Shown here one piece after another: positions 1-10,116 of a DNA stretch of 64,000 nucleotides. Source of the stretch: Brevundimonas bacteroides DSM 4726 (GTDB taxonomy: Bacteria > Pseudomonadota > Alphaproteobacteria > Caulobacterales > Caulobacteraceae); NCBI RefSeq assembly GCF_000701445.1, contig NZ_JNIX01000009.1, forward strand, positions 1 through 64,000. Direction: 5' to 3'. A model generated the notes under the pieces. It was not told where the DNA came from and did no database searches. It worked only from the letters and a program-made list of their open reading frames with translations. How positions within the stretch are numbered: the stretch's first letter is position 1; every line of letters begins with the position of its first letter. The translations under genes were made by a program, and so were the position numbers.

Positions 1-379
1 AGCGGTCATTCGGCGTCCGGATCAAGGGGGTGGCGTGGGTTCACTGTCAGGAGCGAGGGTCTCGGGCTCAAGTAGCCTGGAACCGCGTTCCAGGCGGTAG
101 CCCACCAAAAAGGCGGCGAGCAGAAGACTCGCCGCGTTCAGGGGATCGGCTTTCGCAAGCACGCCGACCTTCCCGCCGGAGGCGTCAGTAGCGGCAAGGC
201 TCTAACAGGGCCGTTGGTCCCCGGGCAGTCGCGCGGGAACGACGCGGGGCCGTCCGCTTCCGATCAGACCAATCGCGCGGAGCAGTCGTCTTTCGCCGAA
301 ACAACATTCCATACGGTCTCCGGGCGAAGGCCCGGCTGCTCCGCCCGCCCTTCCCACCCGTTCACAGCGGAAGAGCGTC
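1..379 (-). repeat. Long inverted repeat, copy A (non-coding)
   Basis: Reverse complement of the segment at 35303-35740. The core at about 109-224 is almost identical between copies; the flanks show scattered substitutions. Copy B has an extra unit of about 60 bp near position 105 of copy A. Read on the minus strand, both copies contain a frame that starts GTG and encodes LAKADPLNAASLLLAA, but the frames diverge afterwards, so I do not call a gene. This accounts for the gene-free first 392 bases. The repeat may continue beyond the left edge. Confidence 0.9.
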
Positions 380-392
380 TGCGCGTGTCCGA

Positions 393-2300
393 TCACACCA
401 GCTCGGCCAGAGCCTCCTCGGCGTCCAGCCAGGCGGCCTCCGCCGCGTCCAGATCGGCCTGGGCCTTCGCCCGCGCCCGCGTCAGCCCCTCCAGCGCTTT
501 CGGATTCGACACCGCCGCATTCGCCAGGTCGTCGTCCAGCCGGGCGATCTCGGCGGTCAGGGCCGTGACGCGCTCCTCCGCCTTCTTCGCCGCATGACGC
601 AGCGTCGACGGCGACGGACCGGATTTCTTGTTGGCCCTATCGTTCGCGCCGCGGGCGCTCTCTGCTTGAGGGCCGGTTTCGCTGGCCGCTGCCGGTGTTT
701 CGTTCTTCACCTGGCTCGGCCGCACCGCCGCCGCCTTGGCCCGGTCCAGGACGAACCTGGCATAGTCGTCCATGTCGCCCTCGAACGGCTGCACCGTCCC
801 GTCCGCCGCCAGCCACAGCCGGTCCGCCACCAGCTCCATCAGCGACCGGTCGTGAGTGATCAGGATCACTGCGCCCGTATACTCGTTCAGCGCGTCCAGC
901 AGGGCTCGGCGGCTGTCGATGTCCAGGTGATTGGTCGGCTCGTCCAGGATCAGGACGTGCGGCGCATCCATCGCCACCATGTTCAGCAGCAGCCGCGCCC
1001 GCTCGCCGCCCGACAGAGCCTCGACCTTGGTCTCCTGCTTCTCGAACGGCAGGCCGAACTGGGCCAGGCGGCTGCGGCTGCTCGACTCCGACGCATCCGG
1101 CATGGCTCGGCGGATGATCTCCAGCGGCGTGTCGGTCGGGTCCATCGCCTCGATCTGATGCTGGTGGAACCAGCCGACCTTCATCTTGCGATCCCGGTGC
1201 AGCTCGCCCGCCTGAACGTTCAGCGCCCCGGCGATCATCTTGGCGAAGGTCGACTTGCCCGCGCCGTTGACGCCCAAGAGGCCGATCCGGTCGTCCAGGT
1301 CCATGCGCAGGTTCAGCCGCCGCAGGATCGGCTTGCCCTCCTCATAGCCGACATTGGCCTGCTCGAGCCGGATAAGGGGCGGGGCCAGCGGCCGGGGCGG
1401 GGAGGGCAGGACGAAGGGCGCGACCCGCTCGTCCGGCGGCAGCTCGATCCGCTCCATCTTCTCCAGCTTCTTGACGCGCGACTGGGCCTGGGTGGCCTTG
1501 GACGCCTTGGCCTTGAAGCGGTCGATGAACTTCTGCAGGTGCGCCCGCTCGGCCTCCTGCTTGGCCTGTGTCGCCGCCATCAGGCGCAGCTTCTCGGCGC
1601 GGGTCTTTTCGAAGGTGTCGTAGTTGCCCGTGTAGAGTGTCAGCTTGCGGTTCGAGAGGTGCAGGATGTGGGTGCAGACCTCGTTCAGCATCTCCCGGTC
1701 GTGGGAGATGATCAGCGCCGTCGCCGGATACTTCTTCAGCCGCGCTTCCAGCCACAGCGCCCCTTCCAGGTCGAGGTAGTTGGTCGGCTCGTCCAGCAGC
1801 AGCATGTCCGGCTGGGCGAACAGGGCCGCCGCCAAGGCCACGCGCATCCGCCAGCCGCCCGAGAAGTGCGACATCGGCCGCTGCTGATCGTCATGGCTGA
1901 AACCGAGGCCCGCCAGGATCTCGGCCGCGCGGCTGGGCGCGCCGTCGGCGTCGATCTCGATCAGCCGGCCCCAGATCTCGCCCATCTCCTCCGGCTCGGC
2001 GGTCTCCAGCCGGGTCAGCAGGGCGTGACGTTCGACGTCGGCCTCCAGGATCGTCTCGATGACGCTGACGGGCGTGGCCGGATGCTCCTGATCGACCGAG
2101 CCGATGCGGGCGGTCTTGGGCAGGCTGACCTCGTCGCCGTTCCCGGCCAGTTCGCCCAGGATGAGCTTGAACAGCGTCGACTTGCCGATGCCGTTTCGCC
2201 CAACCAGCCCGACCTTGGCTCCCGGCGGCAGGCTGACGGAGGCGTCGTCCAGGAACTGGCGGCCCCAGGCGTTGAACGTCAGGTTGGTGATCTGGAGCAT
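393..2300 (-). CDS. ABC-F family ATP-binding protein (Uup/YheS-like)
   Basis: Cytosolic ABC-F ATPase of 635 residues, with two ABC domains on one chain and no membrane segment. The first Walker A (GRNGIGKST) is at residues 34-42, with signature FSGGW near 146 and Walker [12 protein letters not shown] near 167. The second Walker A (GVNGAGKST) is near 343, followed by LSGGE and [12 protein letters not shown] charged linker at about 235-290 and an Ala/Glu-rich coiled-coil tail after 570 fit the ABC-F interdomain arm and C-terminal domain. Family members bind the ribosomal E site or act in translation quality control; the precise role cannot be read from sequence. It is transcribed divergently from ndk. 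The stop lies just inside copy A of the long repeat. Confidence 0.93.
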   Translation of the reverse strand: MLQITNLTFNAWGRQFLDDASVSLPPGAKVGLVGRNGIGKSTLFKLILGELAGNGDEVSLPKTARIGSVDQEHPATPVSVIETILEADVERHALLTRLETAEPEEMGEIWGRLIEIDADGAPSRAAEILAGLGFSHDDQQRPMSHFSGGWRMRVALAAALFAQPDMLLLDEPTNYLDLEGALWLEARLKKYPATALIISHDREMLNEVCTHILHLSNRKLTLYTGNYDTFEKTRAEKLRLMAATQAKQEAERAHLQKFIDRFKAKASKATQAQSRVKKLEKMERIELPPDERVAPFVLPSPPRPLAPPLIRLEQANVGYEEGKPILRRLNLRMDLDDRIGLLGVNGAGKSTFAKMIAGALNVQAGELHRDRKMKVGWFHQHQIEAMDPTDTPLEIIRRAMPDASESSSRSRLAQFGLPFEKQETKVEALSGGERARLLLNMVAMDAPHVLILDEPTNHLDIDSRRALLDALNEYTGAVILITHDRSLMELVADRLWLAADGTVQPFEGDMDDYARFVLDRAKAAAVRPSQVKNETPAAASETGPQAESARGANDRANKKSGPSPSTLRHAAKKAEERVTALTAEIARLDDDLANAAVSNPKALEGLTRARAKAQADLDAAEAAWLDAEEALAELV

Positions 2301-2322
2301 GGCGGCAGGAAACTCGGGTCGT

Positions 2323-2360
2323 CCCTCAAGCAGCGAGCGACCGCGTCGCGAGCGTTAGGG
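2323..2360 (-). repeat. 38-bp dispersed repeat, copy 1
   Basis: The minus strand reads CCCTAACGCTCGCGACGCGG and ends in CGCTCGCTGCTTGAGGG. Two further copies of the same length lie at 31060-31097 and 31112-31149. The ends CCCT/AGGG are inverted, so an imperfect hairpin is possible. The repeat sits between the divergent starts of the ABC-F gene and ndk. Confidence 0.75.
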
Positions 2361-2448
2361 ACACTAGGAGAAGGGAGGCTTGGAACGCGGGAGGGCCGCG
2401 TCTATAAGCCCGCGACCCTCAAACTCCCAAACAAGAAGACGACCTCCC

Positions 2449-2868
<420 letters not shown>

Positions 2869-2919
2869 GCCGCGCTGAAGCCGCCCGGCTCCGCGAGCCG
2901 AGCGTTAGCGCAAACAAAG

Positions 2920-2947
2920 AAGGGCCCCGGATCGATCCGGGGCCCTT
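2920..2947. terminator. Bidirectional terminator between ndk and the M13 peptidase gene
   Basis: A perfect 28-base palindrome with arms AAGGGCCCCGGATC, sitting between the convergent stops of ndk and the peptidase. The weak T-runs (CTTCC, and TTCTTTG on the other strand) are typical of GC-rich genomes. Confidence 0.85.
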
Positions 2948-2969
2948 CCTCGTCCAACGGCCGTCCGCC

Positions 2970-5030
2970 TCACCAGATGCGGGCGCGGGCCTCCGGCGCG
3001 ATGTACTGCTCGTCGCCCGGCTGCACGCCAAACGCGGCATACCAGGCGTCGATATTGCGGGGCGTCACGCCCGCCCGATACTGCTCCGGGGCGTGCGGAT
3101 CGACCGTCACCTGATTGCGCAGGTACTCGTCGCGCGCATTCGAGCGCCACACCTGCGCCCAGCCCAGGAACACCCGCTGCTCGCCCGTGAAGCCGTTCAG
3201 CACCGGGGCCGGTTGCCCGTTCAGCGACATTCGGTAAGCGTCCAACGCCAGGAGGAGCCCGCCCAGATCGGCGATGTTCTCGCCCATCGTCAGGTCGCCA
3301 TTCACGGTCGCGCCCTCGATCGGGCTCAGCGCCGCATACTGCGCCCCCAGCACCGCCGCCCGCTCGGTGAACCGCGCTGCGTCCTCGGCCGTCCACCAGT
3401 CGCGCAGCACGCCGTCACCGTCTGTCTTGCGCCCCTGATCGTCGAAGCCGTGCGTGATCTCGTGGCCGATCACCGCGCCGATGCCGCCGTAGTTCACCGC
3501 CGGGTCCGCGCGCGGATCGAAGAACGGCGCCTGCAGGATCGCCGCCGGGAAGACGATCTCGTTTCGCGGCGGGTTGTAATAGGCGTTCACCGTCTGGGGC
3601 GTCATGTTCCACTCCAGCGGGTTCACCGGGCGGTCCAGCTTGGCGACGTTGTAGGCCCACTCGAAGGCGGTCGAGCGCTCGACGTTGCCGTAGAGATCGC
3701 CCGGGACCATCTCCAGCCCGTCATAGCTGCGCCACTCGTCCGGATAGCCGATCTTCACCCCGAACCGGCTCATCTTGTAGAGCGCCTGCTGCTTGGTCTC
3801 GTCGCTCATCCAGTCGAGCGCCTCGATCCGCCGGGTCATGGCGGCCCGCAGATTGGCGACCAGCTCCTCCATCTGGGCCTTGGACTCGGCCGGAAAATGC
3901 CGCGCGACGTACTCGCGGCCCAAAGCCTCGCCCAGCGACCCGTCGACCAGGGCCACGCCGCGCTTCCAGCGGGGCCGCTGCTCCTCCTGCCCGCTCAAGG
4001 CGCGGCCGACGAACTCGAAACGGGCGTCGACAAAGGCGTCCGAAAGATAGGGCGCGGCCTGATGGATCGTGTGGAAGGCCTGCCAGGCCTGCAGCGTCTC
4101 GATCGGCGTGTCGGCATAGACCCGCGCCATGCCGGGAAGCGCCGTGTTGTTCATGGCGACGAAGGTCTCGACGTCGCCGACCGACGCGCCCTCGGCCCAC
4201 CCCGCCCAGTCGAAGCCGGGCGCGTCCGTGGTCAGCTGAGCGACCGTCATCGGATTGTAGATCTTGTCGAGCTGGCGGCTCTCGACCTGGGTCCAGTGCT
4301 CCTGGGCGATGCGCGTCTCGAAGGCCAGGATGGCGTCGGCCGACGCGGCGGGATCGTCCCAGCCGCCCAGGGTCAGGGCGCGCTCGATGTACGTCCGGTA
4401 CGCAGCTTTCTGCGGCGCGAAGCTGTCCTGCAGATAGTAGTCCCGGTTCGGCATGCCCAGCCCGCCCTGGGCGACATAGGCCGACATCTGGCTGGGCGTG
4501 CGCAGGTCCTCGAAGATGTTCACGCCAAACAGGCTGACGCCCAAGCCGGCGTGAGTCCGGCCCATCAAGGCGGCCATCTTCTCATGCGTATCGGCGGCGC
4601 GAACTTCGGCCAGATCGGCGTCCAGAGGCGAGGCGCCCAGGCGTTCGACGCCCGCCTCGTCCATGAAACTGGCATAGAAGGCGCCGATGCGCGCGGCCTC
4701 GGGGCTACGGCTCGGATTGGCGGCGCTCTCCTCAATGATGGCGCGCAGATTGGCCTCGGACCGATCGGCCAGAACGTGGAACTGGCCATAGGAGGCCCGG
4801 TCGGCCGGGATCGGCGTATTGGCCAGCCACGTCCCATTGGCGTATCGGTTGAAGTCGGCGCCCGGGCGGACCGTCGTGTCCATGCCGTTCAGATCGAAGC
4901 CGAAGACGCCGATCTCGGCCTGATCCTCGGACGGGATCTCGACCGCGAGCGGCTGGGTCTGGGCCAACGCAGGTTGGGCGATGAGGAGCGCGGCTCCGGC
5001 GGCGCAGGCGAGAAGGCGAAGTCTGGTCAT
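2970..5030 (-). CDS. M13 family metallopeptidase (neprilysin/PepO-like), exported
   Basis: Zinc endopeptidase of 686 residues. The N-terminus has a signal peptide (TRLR, then a hydrophobic core, then AQPALAQ) with predicted cleavage near residue 24, so it should act in the periplasm or at the cell surface. The N-terminal M13 domain occupies about 40-430. The catalytic domain contains NAYYNPPRNEIVFPAAILQ near 482-500, the zinc motif HEITH at 523-527 and the third ligand Glu584 in ENIADLGG. The chain ends in Trp (RARIW), as family members do. Length and motifs look complete, so it should be active. Substrates are unknown. It stands alone between ndk and purN. Confidence 0.95.
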   Translation of the reverse strand: MTRLRLLACAAGAALLIAQPALAQTQPLAVEIPSEDQAEIGVFGFDLNGMDTTVRPGADFNRYANGTWLANTPIPADRASYGQFHVLADRSEANLRAIIEESAANPSRSPEAARIGAFYASFMDEAGVERLGASPLDADLAEVRAADTHEKMAALMGRTHAGLGVSLFGVNIFEDLRTPSQMSAYVAQGGLGMPNRDYYLQDSFAPQKAAYRTYIERALTLGGWDDPAASADAILAFETRIAQEHWTQVESRQLDKIYNPMTVAQLTTDAPGFDWAGWAEGASVGDVETFVAMNNTALPGMARVYADTPIETLQAWQAFHTIHQAAPYLSDAFVDARFEFVGRALSGQEEQRPRWKRGVALVDGSLGEALGREYVARHFPAESKAQMEELVANLRAAMTRRIEALDWMSDETKQQALYKMSRFGVKIGYPDEWRSYDGLEMVPGDLYGNVERSTAFEWAYNVAKLDRPVNPLEWNMTPQTVNAYYNPPRNEIVFPAAILQAPFFDPRADPAVNYGGIGAVIGHEITHGFDDQGRKTDGDGVLRDWWTAEDAARFTERAAVLGAQYAALSPIEGATVNGDLTMGENIADLGGLLLALDAYRMSLNGQPAPVLNGFTGEQRVFLGWAQVWRSNARDEYLRNQVTVDPHAPEQYRAGVTPRNIDAWYAAFGVQPGDEQYIAPEARARIW

Positions 5031-5102
5031 GGCGAACCCCCGAGTAGATCGGGCGGCACACTGACTCCGGCCTCGACCGATGTCGCTCGGAATTCGGCTG
5101 GA

Positions 5103-5702
5103 TTACAAACTTCTAATGCGGGCGCAGAAGGCGTCGAGCGCCTTGGGATAGAGGCCGTGCTCGGCGGCCAGGACCCTCTGCGCGAGCGACGCCGGCGTGT
5201 CGTCGGGCAGGATGGGGACGCGGGCCTGGTCGAGGATGGGACCTTCGTCCACGCCTTCGGTGACGAGATGGACCGTACACCCCGCCTCGGCGTCGCCCGC
5301 CGCGATGGCGCGCGAATGGGTGTCCAGACCCGGATAGAGCGGCAGCAGGCTGGGGTGGATGTTCAGCATCCGGCCCTCCCAGCGACTGACCAGCCACGGC
5401 GTCAGCAGCCGCATGTAGCCGGCCAGAGCCACCACCTCGACCCGGCGCCGCTCCAGCTCGACCTGGACCGCCGCCTCGTGCGCCGTCCGGTCCTTCCCGA
5501 ACGGCCGATGATCGATGGCGATCGTCTCCACGCCCTGGGCGGCAGCCAGGGCGAGGCCCCCGGCGTCGGGATTGTTCGAGACCACGAGCGCCACGGAGTA
5601 CGCGCTCTCCGGCCGACGTGCGGCCTCGATCAGCGCGGTCATGTTCGAGCCGGCTCCAGAGATCAGGATGGCCGCGCGCACGCGACCGTCGGCGTCGGAC
5701 AT
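5103..5702 (-). CDS. purN: Phosphoribosylglycinamide formyltransferase 1
   Basis: Third step of purine synthesis: formyl transfer from 10-formyl-THF to GAR, in the cytosol. The protein has 199 residues. GAGSNMTALI near 16 is the phosphate-binding loop, and MLNIHPSLLPLYPG contains the catalytic Asn/His. EGVDEGPILDQ contains the conserved Asp region. The gene starts 3 nt after the stop of the M28 peptidase gene on the same strand, so the two are probably co-transcribed. purM, often its neighbour, is about 33 kb away at 38942-39973. Confidence 0.95.
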   Translation of the reverse strand: MSDADGRVRAAILISGAGSNMTALIEAARRPESAYSVALVVSNNPDAGGLALAAAQGVETIAIDHRPFGKDRTAHEAAVQVELERRRVEVVALAGYMRLLTPWLVSRWEGRMLNIHPSLLPLYPGLDTHSRAIAAGDAEAGCTVHLVTEGVDEGPILDQARVPILPDDTPASLAQRVLAAEHGLYPKALDAFCARIRSL

Positions 5703-5705
5703 GGA

Positions 5706-7079
5706 TCAGTTCGCGGCGGGAGCCGGATCTCCGACAGACACGAAGGCGCCCGCCGGACCAGGGAAGACGACCGGGCTCTCGTAGCCGTCCTCGGAAATCG
5801 CCGACACGCCGAAAAAGTAGTCGTCGATCGGGATGCCCTCCAGGACCAGGCTGGTCGCAGCGCCGGCCGACCGGCTGTAGGTCCACTGTGGCGACGTGGT
5901 CGATCGCCACCAGACCCGATACCCGGCCGCACCGGGGACCGCGGACCAGCGCAGGGTCGTGTCCGGCCGCACGGCGCCCTCGATGGCCACGTCGGCCGGA
6001 ACCATCGGGGCGTTGCCCAAGGACGCCATAGTCGCGATGTTCAGTCGCGCCACTTGGGTCAGGTAGTCGAAGTCAATCCCCTCGATGGTGTCGCCGTAAG
6101 CGCGGCCGTTCTCGGTGCGCAGGTCCTGGTGCTGGCGGTCATAGTGCTCGGCCCCTTCCGAGATGCGGACGGCCGGGAAACCGGCGCGCAGCATCTCGAC
6201 CTGGTCGCCGCCTCGGCCGAACCGGTCGGTGCGATAGATCATGTCGACGTCGAAGTTGGCCAGATAGCGATCGGCGATCCCGTCGATGTAGCGCGCCAGG
6301 TTGCGCGACGAACTGTCGACCTCGCCGCCGTTGTAGCGTCGCCGGGCTTCCTGCTCCTCGGTCTCCACCGTCTTGGTGCCTTCGGAGAAGACGCGGACGC
6401 GGGTGGTGTCGCGCACACCCGAAGATCCCTCGGAGTTGCCGACGATGTCGTTGTTCAGATTGGCCTCGACCACCCAGCCCTGGGCGCGGGCGTAGTCCGC
6501 CAGGATGCGGCCGCCGAACAGACCCTGCTCCTCTCCCGACAGGACGGCGTAGACCAGAGTGGCGTCGAACCGGTGTTTCGACAGGACACGCGCCGCCTCC
6601 AGCACGGCCGCGACACCCGAGGCGTCGTCGTTGGCGCCGGGCGCGTCGTCGGTGAAGTTCATCACGTCGCTGACGCGGCTGTCGATGTGGCCGGAGATGA
6701 CGACGACCCGGTTCGGATCCGTCGTTCCACGCTGGATAGCGACGACATTGACGATCTCGGTCGGTGTCGGGATGCGCGGCCCCGTCACGGTGTCGGCAGG
6801 CAGGGCGATTTCCAGGCAGCCGCCGCACTCGGCCGAGATCCGGCGGAACTCGCGCTCCGTCCAGCGCCGGGCTGCACCGATGCCGCGTGTCTCGGACTGG
6901 GTTTCCGACATGGTGTGGCGCGTGCCGAAGCCGACGAGGGCGGTGATGTCGGCGCGCATCCGGTCGGCCTCGACCTGGTCCACCACCTCATGCAGCAGCG
7001 GTTGTTCCACCGACGCCGTCTGCGCGGCGGCGACTGCGGGAAGCGTGGCCAAAAGGGCGGCGAGGGCGATCGAACGCAT
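5706..7079 (-). CDS. M28 family metallopeptidase, exported, with C-terminal FN3-like domain
   Basis: Co-catalytic di-zinc aminopeptidase of 457 residues from the ATG at 7079. That start is preferred over the ATG at 7091 because GGAG lies 6 nt before it. A signal peptide (RSIALAALLATLPAVAAAQ) precedes the mature protein. Zinc ligands are visible in SGHIDSR, PGANDDASG, SGEEQGL (catalytic and metal Glu), NNDIVGN and the final His of GAEHYDRQHQ. After about residue 330, a region with PADVAIEGAVRPDTTLRW and AAGYRVWWR looks like a fibronectin type III domain. It heads a two-gene unit with purN; the pairing suggests shared transcription rather than shared function. Confidence 0.9.
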   Translation of the reverse strand: MRSIALAALLATLPAVAAAQTASVEQPLLHEVVDQVEADRMRADITALVGFGTRHTMSETQSETRGIGAARRWTEREFRRISAECGGCLEIALPADTVTGPRIPTPTEIVNVVAIQRGTTDPNRVVVISGHIDSRVSDVMNFTDDAPGANDDASGVAAVLEAARVLSKHRFDATLVYAVLSGEEQGLFGGRILADYARAQGWVVEANLNNDIVGNSEGSSGVRDTTRVRVFSEGTKTVETEEQEARRRYNGGEVDSSSRNLARYIDGIADRYLANFDVDMIYRTDRFGRGGDQVEMLRAGFPAVRISEGAEHYDRQHQDLRTENGRAYGDTIEGIDFDYLTQVARLNIATMASLGNAPMVPADVAIEGAVRPDTTLRWSAVPGAAGYRVWWRSTTSPQWTYSRSAGAATSLVLEGIPIDDYFFGVSAISEDGYESPVVFPGPAGAFVSVGDPAPAAN

Positions 7080-7143
7080 GTGGAACTCCATCCTGAACGC
7101 GGCGGACTTTACGGCCGCGTCCCGTCACCGCAAGTGCGCTCGC

Positions 7144-8178
7144 TCAGCGATACAGTCGCGGGACGCGGGCCGTCACAGACGTCAGCAGCTCGTAGCCGAT
7201 CGTGCCGGCCGTAGCCGCCGCGTCGTCGAGCAGGCGGTTGGCGCCGAACAGCTCCACAGTGTCGCCGACCGCGATGTCGGCTCCGGTCACATCGACGGCG
7301 ATGACGTCCATCGAGACCCTGCCCAGCACGGGTCGAAGGGCTCCGGCCGCCCAGACCTGGCCGACCTGGCTCTGACTGCGCAGCACGCCGTCCGCATAGC
7401 CCGCCCCGCAGGTGGCGATGTGGCTCGGCGTTTCGGCGACGAAACCGCGCGAATAGCCGACGCTCTCGCCCGCCGGGACATCGCGGATCTGCAGCACCTG
7501 AGCCGCGAAGGTGGCGACGGGCCGCAGGCGTTCGTCCGGCCGTCCCTCCGGACCGCCGCCATAGAGGCAGTTGCCGGGCCGCGCCGCGTCGAAGCCGTAG
7601 TCCCGGCCTAGGAAGCAGCCTCCCGAGTTCGCAAAGGACCGGGTGACGCCGGGATAGCGCGCAGCGATCGCGGCGAAGGCGTCCCGCTGGCGCGCGTTCA
7701 TGGCGCTGGCCGGATCGTCCGCGCAGGCCAGGTGGCTCATGACCAACTCGAGGCCGTCGAAGGCCGTGGGCGCGTCCTCTGGACGAAAGCCCAGCCGGTT
7801 CATGCCGGTGTCGATCTGCAGCCCACAGGCGCCACCGCCGGAGGATCTCCAGGCGACCAGCTGATCGCCATGGTTCAGCACCGGTCGGAGGTCGGCATCC
7901 CGCAGAGCCGACGCGCTGTCGCCAGCGCATCCGTCCAGGACGTAGATGACGGGCGCGACTCCGAGCGCCTGCCGCAGCTTCAAGCCCTCGGCCAGCCGCG
8001 CGACGAAGAAGGTCCGCGCGCCCTCGGCCATCAGACGCTGCGCGACGCGGGTCGCGCCCAGGCCATAGGCGTCCGCCTTCACGACCGGGTGGACCGGCAC
8101 GCCGATGGCGGCCTCGAGCGCATGGAAGTTGTGCGCGAGGGCGTCGAGGTCGATCGTCAGGCTGGCGGTGGCGGTCAT
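7144..8178 (-). CDS. alr: Alanine racemase
   Basis: PLP-dependent conversion of L-Ala to D-Ala for peptidoglycan. The protein has 344 residues. Lys34 in VVKADAYGLG should carry PLP, and Tyr261 in CGAGYADG is the second catalytic base. QIDTGMNRLGF and LGRVSMD are family motifs. The ATG at 8178 has AAGG 7 nt upstream; a TTG at 8196 would extend it by six residues. No export signal is seen, so it is the cytosolic, biosynthetic type. It is divergent from gltX. Confidence 0.94.
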   Translation of the reverse strand: MTATASLTIDLDALAHNFHALEAAIGVPVHPVVKADAYGLGATRVAQRLMAEGARTFFVARLAEGLKLRQALGVAPVIYVLDGCAGDSASALRDADLRPVLNHGDQLVAWRSSGGGACGLQIDTGMNRLGFRPEDAPTAFDGLELVMSHLACADDPASAMNARQRDAFAAIAARYPGVTRSFANSGGCFLGRDYGFDAARPGNCLYGGGPEGRPDERLRPVATFAAQVLQIRDVPAGESVGYSRGFVAETPSHIATCGAGYADGVLRSQSQVGQVWAAGALRPVLGRVSMDVIAVDVTGADIAVGDTVELFGANRLLDDAAATAGTIGYELLTSVTARVPRLYR

Positions 8179-8308
8179 CGCCGCCTTATGCCGCAAGATC
8201 CTTGCGTTGGAAGCCGAAAAGCAGAGGCGACGCGCGAGAGGCTGCGGCTTGACTTGAGGGGGCGGGGAGACGACCTACGCGCCTCGCTGTCCAAGGTCGC
8301 GCCTCCCC

Positions 8309-9658
8309 ATGTCCGTCAAGGTCCGTTTCGCCCCGTCTCCCACCGGCAAGCTCCACGTCGGCAACGTTCGCACGGCGCTGGTCAACTGGCTGTTCGCCAA
8401 GGGGCAGGGCGGGCAGTTCGTGCTGCGCATCGACGACACTGACTTGGCCCGTTCCACGCCGGAGTACGAGCGCGGGATCGAGGAGGACCTGACCTGGCTC
8501 GGCCTGATTTGGGACGAACGGCACAATCAATCGAAGCGCTTCGACCGCTATCATGCCGCCGCAGAGCGGCTGAAGGCGGCGGGGCGGCTCTACCCGGCCT
8601 ACGAAACCGCCGAGGAACTGGACCGTCGTCGCAAGGTGCAGCTGTCGCGCGGCCTGCCGCCGATCTATGACCGCGCCGCTCTGGCCCTGACCGATGCCGA
8701 CCGCGCCGCGCTGGAGGCCGAAGGCCGCAAGCCGCACTGGCGCTTCAAGCTGGACGGCCAGCGTGTGGCCTGGGAGGATCTGGCCAAGGGTCATGTGGAA
8801 GTCGACACGGCCTCCATGTCCGACCCGGTCCTGATCCGCGAGGACGGCCTTTACCTCTATACGCTGCCGTCGGTGGTCGACGATCTGGACATGGGCATCA
8901 CCCACGTCATCCGGGGCGAGGACCACACCACCAACACCGGCGCCCAGATCGAGATCTTCGAGGCGCTGATCGCCGCCGGTCTGGGTTCGGCCACGCCGCG
9001 GTTCGCCCACATGCCCTTGTTGGTCGGCGCGGACGGGGCGGCGCTGTCCAAGCGCCTGGGTTCGCTGTCGGTCGCGGAGATGCGCGACCAGGGCTATGAG
9101 CCGCTGGCCATCACCAGCCACCTGGGCAAGATCGGAACGTCGGACGCGCTGGAGGTCGCCAAGAGCCTTGAGGCCCTCGGCGCGGGCTTCAGCTTCGACA
9201 AGATGGGCCGCTCGCCCGCCCGCTACGACACCGACGACCTGGACAGGCTGAACGCCCAGGCGCTGCACGCCATGCCCTACGCCGTGGCCCGACCCCGGCT
9301 GGCGGCGCTCGGATGCGATTTGGGCGAGGCCGTTTGGGATGCCCTGCGGCCGAATCTCAACCGCTTCGGCGACATCGTGGGTCTCAGCCGTATGGTCACC
9401 GGGCCGGTGACGCCGATCGTGGAGGATGCGGGCTTCGCGGCGGCCGCGCTGGACGTTCTGCCCGAGACGATCGACGCCGGTGTCTGGGCCGCGTGGACCG
9501 AGGCGGTCAAGGCGCACACGGGCGCCAAGGGCAAGGCCCTGTTCATGCCGCTGCGCCACATCCTGACAGGGCAGGAGCGCGGACCGGACATGGCGACGCT
9601 TGTTCCCCTGATCGGGCATGAGCGGATCGTGCGCCGTCTCAAGGGCGAGACGGCCTGA
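8309..9658 (+). CDS. gltX: Glutamyl-tRNA synthetase
   Basis: Class I synthetase of 449 residues. The HIGH element is PTGKLHVGN at about 10-18, and the KMSKS equivalent is AALSKRLG near 248. RIDDTDLARSTPEYE and VIRGEDHTTNTGAQ are glutamyl-specific segments. Alphaproteobacteria often carry two GltX paralogues, one of which charges tRNA-Gln for later amidation. The shorter C-terminal region and the KLHVGN form suggest the second type, but which tRNA it serves is an inference. Single gene, divergent from alr. Confidence 0.93.
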   Translation: MSVKVRFAPSPTGKLHVGNVRTALVNWLFAKGQGGQFVLRIDDTDLARSTPEYERGIEEDLTWLGLIWDERHNQSKRFDRYHAAAERLKAAGRLYPAYETAEELDRRRKVQLSRGLPPIYDRAALALTDADRAALEAEGRKPHWRFKLDGQRVAWEDLAKGHVEVDTASMSDPVLIREDGLYLYTLPSVVDDLDMGITHVIRGEDHTTNTGAQIEIFEALIAAGLGSATPRFAHMPLLVGADGAALSKRLGSLSVAEMRDQGYEPLAITSHLGKIGTSDALEVAKSLEALGAGFSFDKMGRSPARYDTDDLDRLNAQALHAMPYAVARPRLAALGCDLGEAVWDALRPNLNRFGDIVGLSRMVTGPVTPIVEDAGFAAAALDVLPETIDAGVWAAWTEAVKAHTGAKGKALFMPLRHILTGQERGPDMATLVPLIGHERIVRRLKGETA

Positions 9659-9692
9659 GGAGGGCGGACGCGCCGCCCTCCAGAAAATCAGA

Positions 9693-9992
9693 TCAGGCGT
9701 TGCAGGCGGCCAGTTGTTCCGCCGTCAGGGCCGTTCCGCGCCAGGTGAACTCGCTGACGGCGCCGAGGCGCGCGACCACGCGGCGGCAGGCGCGAGGCGC
9801 GGGCTGGTTGGCGCCGCCCGAGGCCGTGCAGGTCGCGCCTTCACAACGCCAGCTGGCGCCGTCGACGATCACGGAGCGGGTCGGGGCATTGGCCGCGTCG
9901 GTCAGCGTCAGGCGCGTGCCGGTCGGCGTCTGGGCGAGAGCCGGAGCGGCGAGGGCGAGGCAGAGGGCGGCGATGGAAAGGACAGAGCGCAT
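9693..9992 (-). CDS. Small exported protein resembling the CC_3452 family
   Basis: 99 residues from the ATG at 9992, which has GGAG 8 nt upstream; longer in-frame starts would bury the signal peptide. The N-terminus RSVLSIAALCLALAAPALAQ is a clear signal sequence. The mature part contains WRCEGATCTA, ACRRVV and a final AACNA, so four cysteines are available for disulfides in the periplasm. The pattern recalls a small alphaproteobacterial family that I remember as CC_3452; the function is unknown. It is convergent with gltX, 34 bp away. Confidence 0.75.
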   Translation of the reverse strand: MRSVLSIAALCLALAAPALAQTPTGTRLTLTDAANAPTRSVIVDGASWRCEGATCTASGGANQPAPRACRRVVARLGAVSEFTWRGTALTAEQLAACNA

Positions 9993-10116
9993 GGGGAGAC
10001 TCCGAAGAGGATGATGGCCAGGTCGGCCGAACGACATAGTGCGTCGCGTTTGAAAACTGTCAAGGCGCGTAGTCAAAAAAGACGGACTAAACCACGCCGT
10101 GATGAACGACGATCAC

